64,000 bases of DNA from Meandrina meandrites. Lineage: Eukaryota; Cnidaria; Anthozoa; Scleractinia; Meandrinidae. This document shows positions 1 through 13,400 of this stretch, piece by piece. Positions within the stretch are counted from its first letter, which is position 1, and every line of letters begins with the position of its first letter. The DNA lies in contig OY855903.1 of assembly GCA_963693305.1 (NCBI GenBank), positions 23,938,755 through 24,002,754 of the forward strand, written 5' to 3'. The notes beneath the pieces are model-generated. The model searched no databases and was not told the origin of the DNA. It was given only the letters and a program-made list of their open reading frames with translations. A program made the position numbers and the translations under genes.

Positions 1-2070
1 GCCTCAGTGTCAAATCAAACCGTCAGAATGACTCTTTTGCTTTGCTTTTTGCATATTATGGCGTTTGGAGTCCAACGCCGCTCATTAAGTCGTTTCGCGC
101 TCTTCGATTCGCTGACTACTACACAACCCGAAGATTATTTTCCGGATCGCACCAGAGCATCTCGGAGATGTGCCAAGTCGGAAACGAGAAGCGAACGACT
201 TTGAAAAAGTGAAATTTAGGCAATACGCTCTAATGGACATCTTCCGTAAGCGGAAATTGAGCACACCTCGCCAATGATGTTAATGTTTTGCCTTTAGAGA
301 GAAACACGCTTTTTCACACCAAAAACAGAACCAAATTAGGGGACTGAGCGGAGCACCAGGGGACTGAGCACCAGCCATTTTCCCGCGCTTTTCCCCCGGT
401 AACCAGTTACCAGGCCACTCAGTCGTATTTTTGCAACTGTTTCAAACAAAACGAAGAAAGCCTGCTGCAAACGGATTTTTCATCAAGGTAAAATTAACCT
501 TGTTTTATTTACCCTATTACTAGTTAAGAAGTGAACGCTTCGCCAGTGAAAAAGCGTGTTCCTTTTACTTAACTCGTCTGTAAGCTTACAGCAAATATGC
601 TGACTTATATAATTAATAAGCTTGTTCTCCAATGAGGAACAATGCGCCAAACTTGGTCAGACAAATTCTCAACGTTCAGCAAAAAATATTTCAACAGCGA
701 CAATTTATATATCTAGCTGTGGTCATTAAGCCTACTGTTTACAAACACTGATCGACATCACATCCTTTTTGCATGAATTCAAATACCGACTATTTAAGAA
801 CTCTTTGTTTTTAATAACAGCCCCTTGATTCAAGATGTAAGGTCCAAAAGCCACTGGATCTCTGGTTAATGCCGTAATATTGTCATACTGTATTTCATAC
901 TGGTGTGGGGGGGGGGGGGGGGGGGGGGGGGAGAGGCGGGGGTGCAAACCCAGGAGTAAATGGGTTGGGAACTCTATGGGAGGTGCCAGTGGGGAAGCAG
1001 GATTTTCAAGGTGGTGGGAACCGGGACAACTTGGGAATAACATTACAACATTGTGTAATATTTTGCAACAGGAATAGACAGAAAGATGCGGGGACTTGGA
1101 AATGGTTTGGGAAGTGGGTAGCTCACACCTTCCCTGCTGCTCCCTCTCCCCTCCCCCGAATTGTAATTATAACATTGTAGTTTGATAGTTTTTCTTTTTC
1201 TTGTTTCTTTCTTTGACATAAAACCCTGCAGGCCAAATGGTAACACAACTGGATGCAAGTAGTCCCAAGTTGAACTTGTGTACAGACTTCAACTTGCGAT
1301 TGAATTGAAAAATGGAGCCCACCATCTGGAAGAGCACCCAAACATTAGTAAGTTTACCAAATTTGAGAGTTATTGGTTATAACGCAAAGGCATGGTACAC
1401 TTTTCAAAACCGCTCAAATAAGAGAGCTTAGTATGGATTGGAGGGACAGTCCATACTAAGCAATCAATTTTAAATATTAGTACCCAGACCCCTGCTCGTT
1501 TAGAACATGGCCAATAATTCAGTACTTGAAGTCAACAACAAGACTTGCGTTGGGTGGCCAACGGAAAAAATAATTGCATTGACTTGCGTGCAAATTTGAT
1601 CTCGACCAAAGTTAAACGCAAGTCATCGCAAGTGCACGCATGTTGTGGCTAAACAGAGACGCAAGATGAAGTAGATGCAAGTTTAATTATAAACAAGATC
1701 CCATCAATCATTCATTAATGGTGCGATAAATGTACATGGATACAGTAAGAATATCAGTTAAAAAATAATATTCATTCCAGTAAATATGTTTGTAAATATT
1801 TTTTTGTAAAATTCACTAAAAAATTCAAAAGCAATGGATCCAGTAAAAGGCACTATTTAGGCCACATGAATGTGCTGTAAATCCCAATAATAGAAAATGC
1901 ATTTTGTATTTTTTTTAAAATTACAGAATTATTACAGGCATTTTGTAATTTTGACATAGAATGGGACCCATTTGCTTCCAATCAGCTGTTCATATTGTTA
2001 ATTTTCAGTGAAGTGTAATATTGCAATGTGTCTAATGCTTGCAAAGTGCGGCATTATTTACTGCAAATGT
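1..2070. other. 3' flank of the decarboxylase gene, no gene seen
   Basis: Holds a G run (907-931), a short perfect hairpin (GCTTAGTATGGA / TCCATACTAAGC, 1426-1461) and AT-rich sequence. ORFs here are short and lack coding character. Confidence 0.6.
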
Positions 2071-4325
2071 TCACTGCTCATCTGTCTTTTTAGGTTTTCT
2101 ACCTGCAAAATAATACGCAAAAGAAGTGACAAAATAATATGCTATTCTATGAGCTTCGTAGAATTGCTGACTGGGCTGGGGGTATAACTGGTCACAATTT
2201 AAACTGACTGCTTTATATTTGTACTTGGGTAAGGTAAAGGTTAGACTGCGAGCAGTCTCTCTTTTGCTGAGAAATTCGCTGTGGCTGGTGCCCCCGCTGT
2301 TTGCCGACCGCGGCTTCGCCGCTTACCGTTTGTCAATTTCTAGGCAAAAGAGAGACTGCTTGCAGTCTAGGTAAAGGTAAAGTCTGCATTCAAAATAAAC
2401 TGGCCTATCAGACCAGAGCTTATCCCAATTTCCCACAGCATAAAGCGACTAGGAGTATTTCTACTCCCCCTGGATGGAATTGCAGGGCTACCCCCAGCAT
2501 TAAATTTGCCAGTACTCATACACATGGGTGAGAAGAGGCACTTTGAGAGCAAAGTCCCGTGTCCAAGAACACAATACGATGACCCCAGCCAGTGCTTGAA
2601 CCTAGGTCTGGACCCCGAGTCCAGCACACTAACCAACTGTAATTGTGCTGTTAATTACTAGACAAAACACTTGTGAACTTAAAATGGACAAATGCTTACG
2701 GTACTTATTAATTAATCAAAATGAAGCTGATAAAACACAAACCTTTCCAAAATATTATAAGATCTTCAAGTGTCTCAGCTTCCTGAAAATAAGAAACAGT
2801 ATGTTGCATAGTAAGATACATACACCAACATATTAAGTGAAACAAGTAGAGGTTCTTCTGGAGCTTTTTTTTATTTTTTATTTTGCCTTGGTGCTTATAT
2901 TTAAATTCTGTGCTCAGAAATTAGCTAAAAAGAACTTTCATTTGGGTCTAGTAGCATATCAGGCTGGAGCTGATCCTGGTTACCATAGCATTAAGACACA
3001 AGGAGTATAAATTTCTCCCCCCCCCTCCCCCCCCCCTGCTGGTCAGTGGGATGCTAGTCCATCGGCAGGATTACCATGTGGAGAGATGCATTGTGAGAGT
3101 TAAGTGCCTTGCCCAAGAACAAAACACAGTGACCCTGGCCAGGACTCAAACCTGGACTGCTTAATCTGGAGTCCAGCAAGCTACCCATTATAAATGAGTA
3201 AGGAATTTTGCTATTCTCTGTGATGGGATGCTAGCATTTATACAGTCTGTACCTCTCTCAATACACCAGGAAATGGGTACCAGCAAAAAAGGGGAGAGAA
3301 TATTTGTATTTTTTCTCTCTATCTCCCTCTACTTTTTGTACCTGCCATGTTGGCTTGGGAGAAACAATCTCTAGAACCAAGGGTAAAGGGGAAGGGAGTA
3401 CTCAAGGGTAAAATGAATGAGAGACATACTAGTTCAATGTCGGGAAAACAATCTACTTTCATACCATGCACTCATAATAATAATTGTTATTTATACATAC
3501 TTTTAATACTTCAAAGTTTACTTTGCCGTCCCCTAGCAGTCGATAACCTACACCAAGAAAAATATCACTTAGCATCACATAGTTGCTGAAGTACATTCAG
3601 AACCAAAAACAGAAAAAACTAAACTGCAGAATACACAATCTAAAAACCCACCTATAACTGGGGGAGCTTGACGGCTACAATGTCGTGAAAATAAAGATAA
3701 AGAATTTGCACCACAGTCATGCAGAACTATGTAATCACCTCGTTCAACCTAGGGAATAACACATTTGTTACATTATTAGCTGCTTATTTCAGGGTTTGTC
3801 ATGTTGTATTGGGCAAACATTGCACTTAGAAGCTATATTTTTGTACTACAACCAGAGAGCAAATAGCACTTTACATTTGTACTTGGGAGGATCAAGGCAA
3901 AAGGAATGTGATTTTAACAACGGCCACACACATGCATTGTATGTACAAATATTTAATAATACTGTTATTACTCTTTGGTGACACCTTAAGTTTATTAATA
4001 ACTTACAACTGGAAGGAAAACATCCCGTTTGACTACATCTCCAGAAAAACACAAAGGTCCAGCAATGTTATAGCGCATTTCCTATGGACAGGATGCAGAA
4101 AAATAAGACACAACTTTATTAGGGACGCTAGAATATAATTTGTTCGCTGGGCTGGTTAAAGAATTATTTCATAGAATTGATGATAAATTTCTTCTCAAGT
4201 GCTGAACATGAAAAAGAAATTGGTTTGAGTTATTGCTATTAATGTATTAACTACCAATAGAAAACTAACAGGGCCCCCGTTGATACCAGTCCTGCGACTG
4301 AAGGGGTCACCCTGTTTAAATATCG

Positions 4326-4400
<75 letters not shown>

Positions 4401-7400
4401 AGTCTTCCATTATCAACCAGATCTTAATATAAATTGTTAAAATTCTCAAATTTTTTAATTTAAGGTTTTCCTTTGGACCATTTTAAAAATACATTGTTGT
4501 ATGCAAACAACCCTGCTTCTTATGAAATGTAATTTACCACTTTAACTATTTAAAAGATGTCCAGATTGTAACATTACCTCTCCTTCTTTTGGCTGTCCCT
4601 TACTGTCAAAAACTTGTACACGTCTCTTTGGAATGAAAGGACACAGTTTCAATGTCATATTTATAATAAGTTCCTTTCCGTCAAACAACAAATTAAATTC
4701 CAATAAAAATTCTCTACATCTTAAGTAGTATAAAGCTTCGATCGCACTTATGTAAAATTGCACAAAGACTGAATCAGCTTTTGAAACTTGCATTCTGTGA
4801 TATGTGAGTCATGGGCTCATCAGCTTGTTCAGCAATTCCATGCTTTTAAAGTTGTGTGACATCGAATGTCTAGATCTTCCTCCAATTAAAACTTCAGAGA
4901 AGTGAGAAAATGTCACCATTTTGTGACAGCCTCAAGTCACTGCACACTATGGCTGCTACTGTGTATAACAGCTTAGCCAATCAAGTTGTAGCATTTGCAT
5001 TATAACACTATACTTTTCTAGTAGTCCATTATCACTCACTCATAGCCTTTGGGTGCATCAATTTCTTTTTATTAAAACTGCATCTCAGATCAATTGAAAA
5101 ATTATTCCAGTTCAAACTTGGGTTATGCCTCCCTTTGTTCAACTTTGCACTAGGGTGGATCATTCTCTGGTTATACCTTTGTGTAATTAATGACCAATCT
5201 AAAACACTGTACAGTTCTCAATGAATGGTGTAAGGTGTACAAAGATCAATGTCTGTTTCTACAGGATATTACATAATGCAATACCTACTTGGTATTTGTT
5301 GACTTTAGGGCAGTAACATGTCCTCATCATCATATCCTTAATCAAACAAGTATAGTTCACATGGTTAATCTTTAAAATGACCTTTGCTTATCTATGTTGT
5401 GAGCAAACAAATTCAAGCCATCAGGTCACAAGGATTTTTTTTTAAAGCTTGATCATCTGAGGGTGGAAAAGAGTATTGATATACATTCAAACCCCTGAAC
5501 AGGATGCTAGTCCATTGTGAGTTCTCCCATCCCAACATTTTGTTTGGTGCCCATCCTTTATACCCCTTGCCAGGGTGGCGAGAGGGACTCTGATAAAACT
5601 CTGATAAAATTATACCAAAGCCTGTGAGGGCTCAAACTTGAATACTTTGATTAGAATCAAAGTCCAATGCACAAACCCTTACCCCACCAGCTACACAATT
5701 TCCAAAAATGATTTTCCATCTCAAAAAGATAAATTCACACCATTCTTGCATTCTCTGCCATATTGGAGGATCAAGAGAGCTCCCAAGGAAATCTGGGTAT
5801 GATAAATACATGTGGTATGGTGGACTATGGTGCAATTGAATCTGCCAATTTGGAGAATAAAATTTTCAGATGGAAATTAAAGTGGAAAACAGTGCAAAAA
5901 GTGTCAACCCTGATTTCCTCCTATGGTAAATTGCTTTTCCACTCTAATAAGCGTGATATGAGAAATGTCTCGAAACAATAGAAAAAGGTTACTAGGTGTT
6001 ACGGTTTACAGGTTTTAGCCCTTAATGACAGCCCTGGCTGCAATTACAAGTAAAAAAAAATTGATGTAAAATATTTACTAGCAAGACACTTTTCCAATTA
6101 CAACTTCTTGTAAGGGTCAATGGAGAACTTATTTTTTTTTAATTCTCAGCCAACTTGAAACAACAAAAGGTTACCAATATTCATGATTGACGAAAACGAA
6201 TGAACTTCTCCAAGTCAACTGCAGCAACTGTCCAAAATTGTTGTTAGTAGTAAAGGGGGTTCTTATAGACTCAATTTCCCATTTTTCCATTTGGTAAAGG
6301 AAATGTATGGGGAAAAAGTGGGACAAAAGTGGATGGATAATGAATTCAAGATGGCGACGGTAGATGGTCGGGAAATGAAAGTGTGAATGGTTGCAAGAGC
6401 GAAGAAATGAGAAACAATAGTACATTATTGTGTAAATGTTTTTTATTGTGAACAAATGTGTTAATTGACTATGAGCTATTGTAAATGGTTTCTCTATATA
6501 TATTACTCTGTTGCCCATTGGTTTAGATCATTCAAGCAGACTGTCGATCACAAGCGCCGCTTGGTAGTTATTGTAAAGCACACAATAATGTTTTTCACTC
6601 TTCCGTCGATAATTTATCAAATCATTATTGTACAAATGAGTGTGAATGGATGCAAAAGCGAAAAAATGTGAAACAATAATACATTATTGTGCAAATGTTT
6701 TTATTGACTAGCTGAGTACATCATCGTAAAGGTCTAGTATTGAAATAGAAGTACATTAAAAAAAAACTGTCGGATACCCAGAGTAAATTTACTTATGTGC
6801 TTTTTTGATCGAAAGATTTATCTCTAGCACATTTTCCACAAATAGAGAAACCATTGTTAAAGGCTTCCTCTCGGTCTAATCCGAAGTCATGAATTGATGC
6901 GTATTCATTGTCTCGGATAACTTTGTTCAAACAGTTAGGATTTATGCACTTATCGTTCCACCCCCTTCCAGTAAAAAATTTGGATATGAACAATGTGTAA
7001 TGCTCTCGTTTCTTGGAGCAATCGAACTTAGCTATTCTTCCGATACCTTCACACAACATTTTACGGCCTTTGGTAGTAACGGAGTAAAAATGACTTCTAT
7101 TTTCCACGACGCTGTGATTGCTAGTAAATTCTTGCCCCTCGATCATAACTATGTCATTTTCAACGAGATATTTAATCATGCTAGCGGCATATTCTGTGCT
7201 CAACATATACGGATTTCTAGAATACCCGTCACTTATTCTATTGTAAGGATGTGTACATAGTTTTAACGTTTTGCCTTGAAAATGTTCCGAAGGCTTGTAA
7301 CTTCTCTTCAGGAGCTCAATGACTTGAGGGAATCTTGTTTCCATAAATGCGAGGGTGAGCCTTGCGTGGGGGGCTACATGGATGCTTTGTCGTACCAGTA

Positions 7401-10400
7401 CAACTTCTACGGTCTGCTCATCAAGACTATCCAGCTTTAAATACGGGTTGTATCTTATAGCAAATTTTCCCCAATCCACGAGTCTGGCTTGCATGTCTAT
7501 TGGCGTGTAACTGGGAGGGAAGCACGTGTCTTCTACCATCAGATACTTGGAGATGTTATATGAAGCAGGTACCAAAATGTCACCTCCCCACCAAAACACA
7601 TCTGGATGTTGAGTTTCAGTTAGCTTTAAAGATCAACTTTTGATTGACATCTATAACTTATGATTTAACCGAAAACTTTTTGGAAAAATGCAATAATTTA
7701 TTCGGCAGTATGCTGCTGAGAGCTTTTGATTCATCCAACATACTCCCACTTTGATTGACAGTGTTAACCTTTTGATTTATCCGACAGCAACTGTTGATTG
7801 TCATCCTTAACTTGTGATCTATCCGACGACGTTTTGAACAAAACCTATAATTTATTCGGCAGTATGCTGTTGAAAGCTTTTGATTTATCGGCCGGGCATG
7901 CCCTCATTTTGATTGACAGTTTTCAAGCGTTTGATTTATCCGACGGCCTTACGTGCTCAAAGACTGTGGCGCGCATTCTTAAGAACATATTTGAGAAAAC
8001 ACTTTCGGTTGGTTTATTATCGAAGTAGTCGTGGCTGCTCCATCTATCAGTTCACAAGGCACACAAACGTACCAAAGTTCACCCATGGCGTTTGTAGTTA
8101 ACACAATTTCCCCAGTAGTGGAACAAGTACAGACTGCAAATGTTGAAACTGAAGAGGAAAAGATGGATCGAATGTGGTTAGATTTACTGATGTGACAATG
8201 AAGTGATCAAGGCTAACGTTTTGGCACATCTTGGTCGCGTGATGGGTGAGCCTAAGAAGAGTTACGAGGGGTTTCGCGAAATATGCATCAATATCCGCCA
8301 AGCACCGTTAACAGTAGTTCTTCCCGGGTTTGCAAAGTGTAGTACAAGTTTCCAAACTGAATGTGTAACTGAGAAATCAAAGGAGAGAAGAGAAGAGCTG
8401 AGCAGAGCAGAGCAGAGCAGAGCTGTGCAGAGGTGGGCATAGGTGAGCAGAGCAGAACAGAACAGAGCAGAACAGAGCAGAGCAGAGCAGAGCTGAGCAG
8501 ACCAGAGCAGACCAGAGCAGACCAGAGCAGACCAGAGTAGGAGAGAAAAGAAGAGCTGAGCAGAGCTGTGCAGAGGTGAGCATAGCTGAGCAGAGCAGAT
8601 CAGATCAGAGCAGAGCAGATCAGATCAGATCAGAGCAGAGCAGAGCTGAGCTGAGCTGAGCAGAGCAGAGCAGAGCAGAGCAGAGCGCGTTGACGAATGC
8701 GGCATTGTTGCAGCTCAGCGGGCAGCCTTTATGGCTAATCGTGTCTTTCAACTTACTTTCACTGCTTTATGCGATGAACTTATTCAACAAAAAAGGTTAG
8801 GTTTAAACGGCTGTTAATCATCCGAGCCAAACGTAGCAGTCCAGCTTGATTATGGATCAGGAAGAGCCGTGGTTCCGTTGGAGAATATATGTTGACCTTG
8901 CGCATGTTATGACAGTTGCAGAAAGTGTTTGTAGCACTAGCTCTTGGATTTTACCTTGGTGAGTGGCAAGGCTACATCACTTAATTGTCCAAACTATCCT
9001 GGACTACCATCTGTCTGGCATCTCTAGAACTCAAGAACTCTGGGAGCATCATAGAGGTAGAGGACATCCAGGATCGCGCTATCTTTGCCATTTATCACGG
9101 TCCCAATGGGCAATAACGGGATGAGTTCAGTGATTTGCAAAGTGCAAGTTAAGGCAGCCATGAGCTGAGGGACACTGAACTGTCAAACGAATATAAAAAG
9201 GAAGAAGAAAGAAATGTAAAACTTAGCATGGACCTTGATTTTGTCATAAATGAGATACAAAACAATTTTCGCTTTTAACCAGTGGACCGACTACTTGTAG
9301 AACTTCGCCGCCGCGGCATCAGACAAACAGACCGTCAAGCATAAACGGTAATTTGTTAATATTCAGGAACGTCTCTTGATAAAGTTGTGACAGGGATCTT
9401 TATTTAGTTATTTTAAGAAAATTGTGCATTCAGGAAGTGCAAAGCGTTTATTACAGCTATAATGCGTCAATAAATGTTATTTTGTGTTTGATGCATGTAT
9501 TTGTGTCATAGCAGCGTATTGTTATGACGGATGGATGGTTTGAATTAAAAGTGTTTGTGATTTTTAAGAATGTAGTTTTAGCGCTGGTTTCAGTCATTGG
9601 AGCATGAATACGATCGACCTGTGATCGACCCAACTCAATGCCTTTCATTCGGAGTAGCATTTGAATAGAACGAGTATATATCTTATTTTGTAAACTCGAA
9701 GCAGTTTGATGACCGTTATCTGCGTATAACGAGTAACGTTTAGTTACCCAGAGTTTCAAAATGAACTTTATTTGAGTTGTTGAATAACTTTAAATTAATT
9801 AGAATGATATTTTGCTTAGCTTCCTTGTATAGTTGATAGTAAAATAGTGGCAAATCAGGCACATGGTATGCAAAGCTTTTCGACTACACTACACTGTCCA
9901 AGAACATAATTTGCGTATCCTAGTGATGTTCCGGTAACAGGTTTTCCGTGTTGAACTCAGTTTAACGCTTCTTTTGTTAGCACAAACATTACACTAAGTT
10001 TAATTAAGCATTGTTTTGTTTTTGCAAATATTTTATTTTACGTACATTGTTATTGCTGGAGAATTTTTTTCCTGATCTATTCGTATGTTAATGTGTCGGT
10101 TATTCCATATACAAACGGTTTTACGTTTCAGTTGCTCGATAAAAGTTTACTTTCGCTGTTCAACTTCAAAGCGTCTATTGATACCTTCCAAAAGTTCTTT
10201 GAAAGAGCCAAAATGGTTTTACTTTTAATTTGGTTCGGGTACGGTAACATTTAAGCGGTTCTCGATATTACAAAACATCTACAGATTTTCTATTAGTCTA
10301 CAACAAAAGTCATTTAATTTCGCGCTTGCATGACAAAACAAGGGACTAAAACAAAGGACTTTTCAGCACAAAAACTATTAAACCAGCGTGTTCTGATTGT

Positions 10401-13400
10401 CAATTCATCACAAGTATGTGCTTGTAGGGTTTGTCATGCACTCAAATATGCATTGAAAATAAATTTTGACAACTACAACTGTGTACTTTATGTATAAGCA
10501 TGTTAGTTGAATATTGTTTCACGCCTTTTCAGTTCGCCTTCATATTCGTTATTCGCCTGGCACTGATTGCATGCCTTGAACTTAATAGGGTTTTCAATTT
10601 TCGCAAAGCTTTCATTCTGTATTTCATAAATCAGTGATATCATATAATCGCAGCAACGTAATGAGAGAAACTCTGTCAAATCTGCCGATTCCATTTGCTC
10701 TTCTTACCTCTGCTCAGCTCTTCTCTTCTCTGCTCTGCACAGGTAATACAACTCTTTCCAACGTTGTGCGTTTTGTCTTAAGTCGTCGATCTGACGTTCT
10801 AACTCAATTTTTGTATTCAATTTTGCACTGCAATCCTTACACAATACTCTCGTCTTTCCATCTTGTTTTTCCTCTGTACAGTCGTTGCACATCATTTCCT
10901 TTTTTATCGCCAAATACGTCAGTTTAAACTCTTCGCACTTCTTTTTCCAATGCTTTGCTGTTTTTTCAGCATCTTCAAGTTTGGCTGTTGTTTCGCGTAG
11001 CTCTTTTACTAAGTTTCAAATAACTTCGCCCATGCTCTTCTGGAAAAAAAATGTAAGGTCACGTGGCAAGATAGAGTGGCTGCGTAATTTCGATGCTCCT
11101 GCACCCAAGATGACTATACACCCTTTAGTAATGTCTGTCGATGTCTACATATTTAATTCAAAAGCAAAAATGTTTCCTTCTGGAAAACACACAGTCCTTA
11201 TATACCTCTTGTTTTACACTGAGAGGATACTCCATAAAGTATTTGCACGATTTCTTTTGATTATTAATCTACTCTGCATTGCTCTGCCAATATTGCTTTG
11301 TGCTACTCGTCTGCCTTCTGCTTCGCTCTACCCTGCTGCTCTGCTTGTCATGCTATACCATGCTGTTTGGCTCGGCTCGCCCAGTTCGCTTTCGCTCGGC
11401 TTAAGTCATTTGGCACATTTAGCATCCTAAATTAATGCTGAATTCTGAACCCCAAGACGAAACTACACTCAGAAGGTTATCACACACAGTTTGATGTTTT
11501 TTTAAATACAAAGAATAACAAAATTATTGAAACAGTCCCGTAGTACAGTAGCCGGCCAGCTAAATAGTATCCCTAATGTTAACTCTTAGTTGTAAAATGT
11601 TTCGCGGTTTTTATCTAATCTGACACATTACAGCTGGGGAAGCTCGTTGTTTACTTGTTTGGCCTTTTCCTAACTTATGCACCTGTTTTCGTCCTCTAGA
11701 CTCGTTTGGTTGAGTATTAATGGATTTCGTGATATTTTCTCTTTCTTCCATGATAAAGAATTTCGTCGTTGTCATTTTTAGTTAAAGTTTGTTTAGAAAA
11801 GTCGTCGTGTTCAATCAGTTTGTTCAATAAATATTTACGTTTATTGATTGCTGCTTCTGCAGCCTCTACGAAGTCCATTTTGTCGTCGTCCATAAAACTA
11901 CGCAGCGTTGTCATAACCTTTTTGTGCACTGGATCAGTTTTAAGAACATGATACCACTTTAAATAGCGCAAATACAAGAATCGTAGCCTCTTTCTGTATG
12001 CGGGAAGTAGTAGAGTTGATGTTTGAAACTCAGCATCCTCTTTCGACAAGCCCTGTGTTACGTATTGTTCTACTTGATCTTCCCAGCATGAACTCAAATC
12101 AATTATGGCTTCCTCGCGCAGCTTATCCCAGGGATCAATATCATCATTTTCATCATCAGTAGTAGTGATTTCATTATCGTCATCACTATGATCTTCATCT
12201 TCGTTGTTTTCGCTTTCATCGTCAGTATCCTCGTCATCATATTCTTCGTCCTGTTCTTCTTCGTCCTGGCTAAGGTTGTCTTCATATTCTTCACCAGGCT
12301 TTCCTTGAACAACCGTAGCCGGAGAGCCCTCACTCATTGCGTATTCACTATCCATCTCCACTTGTTGTTGCTCTAGACGTTTGTGGCAACCTTGCTTCTC
12401 GTGCCGGTCTCTGTTATATCTTCGACTAAATGATCTTTGACAGAACTGACAAAGATGCCCCATGTGTTCTAAGATGTTTACTCGACAATTGGTTCTCTTC
12501 AAATGAGTAAAGTAATATCCCTTGCCTATTAATATAGTCGAGTCACTCAATGGCAGTTATGTTTCGTAAGCTTATTGTGAGTTACTGGCAGGATGTTTAT
12601 TTTTTGCATCTTTTTTTTTTGCACACCGATTATCTTTTTTTTACAATACTCAAACGGTATTGACAGTGCTTTGAGTAACTTTTTTTTCCTTTTTTGTTGA
12701 AGATGTATATGGATTTGTCTAAATGATAAGGTGATCTTATTTCTTTTCAAACACTCGTTTCTTGCTGCAAACCCCGCTCAAAGTTCAGGGACGTAGCGAG
12801 CATATACGCACGTACGTACGTGTGTACCTGCAGAAATCTAAAAAATGATAGTTTTGCAATGGAACCCGGGGGGGGGGGGGGGGTACTCCCATAAATTTCG
12901 GATAGGGGTGTGCCGCGAAGGTTCTTAAACCCTGACCCTATTTAAGGATAAAGAAAACGAAAATTGATACCCTTTTTAAGGCTCAAACCCGAAAAATGAC
13001 ACCCTATTCAAGGAGAGGAGAAGCGATGGGTGACGATCCAAATAACGGCTAACTTCACACGGCAAAACACAAATCTTTACAAAATCGCTTTGCTACTAGT
13101 TGAACGGATAGTTTGGCATTTATTTTAGCTGATAGAATTTAGGTACCCTATCTAAGGATAACAGCGGGAACACAATGCCAAAAGGAGCAAAAATGATACC
13201 CTATTTAAGGACCGAGAACCTCAAAAATCATACCCTATCCCGCGGCACATACCTATATAGCCCATATATGGGAGTACCCCCCCCCCCCCCCCCCCGGGCA
13301 ATGGAATCGGCAGCTTTGACAGAGTTCTCTCATTACGTTGCTGCGATTATATGATCACTGATTTATGAAATACAGAATGAAAGCTTTGCAAAAATTCGAA

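Larger units (their letters stand above)
6246..12263 (+). repeat. left arm of the palindrome
   Basis: About 6.0 kb that pairs with 13397-19428 in reverse complement. Paired coordinates add to 25674 in the outer part, 25664 after the AGAGC tract and 25660 in the inner part, so only two length differences (10 bp in the tract and 4 bp near 14990) separate the arms. By eye I noticed roughly ten single-base differences, for example 7064/18610. Confidence 0.95.

Noticed and set aside
880..1180. Gly-rich ORFs around the G run
   Set aside because: Produced by a mononucleotide run.
4542..4793. 83-codon minus-strand ORF as a separate gene
   Set aside because: It contains decarboxylase exon 4578-4673 plus intron read-through on both sides.
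10885..11430. 181-codon plus-strand ORF in the left arm (and its mirror at 14230-14775)
   Set aside because: Lies opposite the coiled-coil gene and continues through repeat-like sequence; composition rich in Leu/Ser/Phe typical of a reverse-strand shadow.
12103..12376. Lys/Met-rich and Phe/Val-rich ORFs around 12200
   Set aside because: Alternative frames of the acidic GAT/GAA run of the zinc-finger gene.
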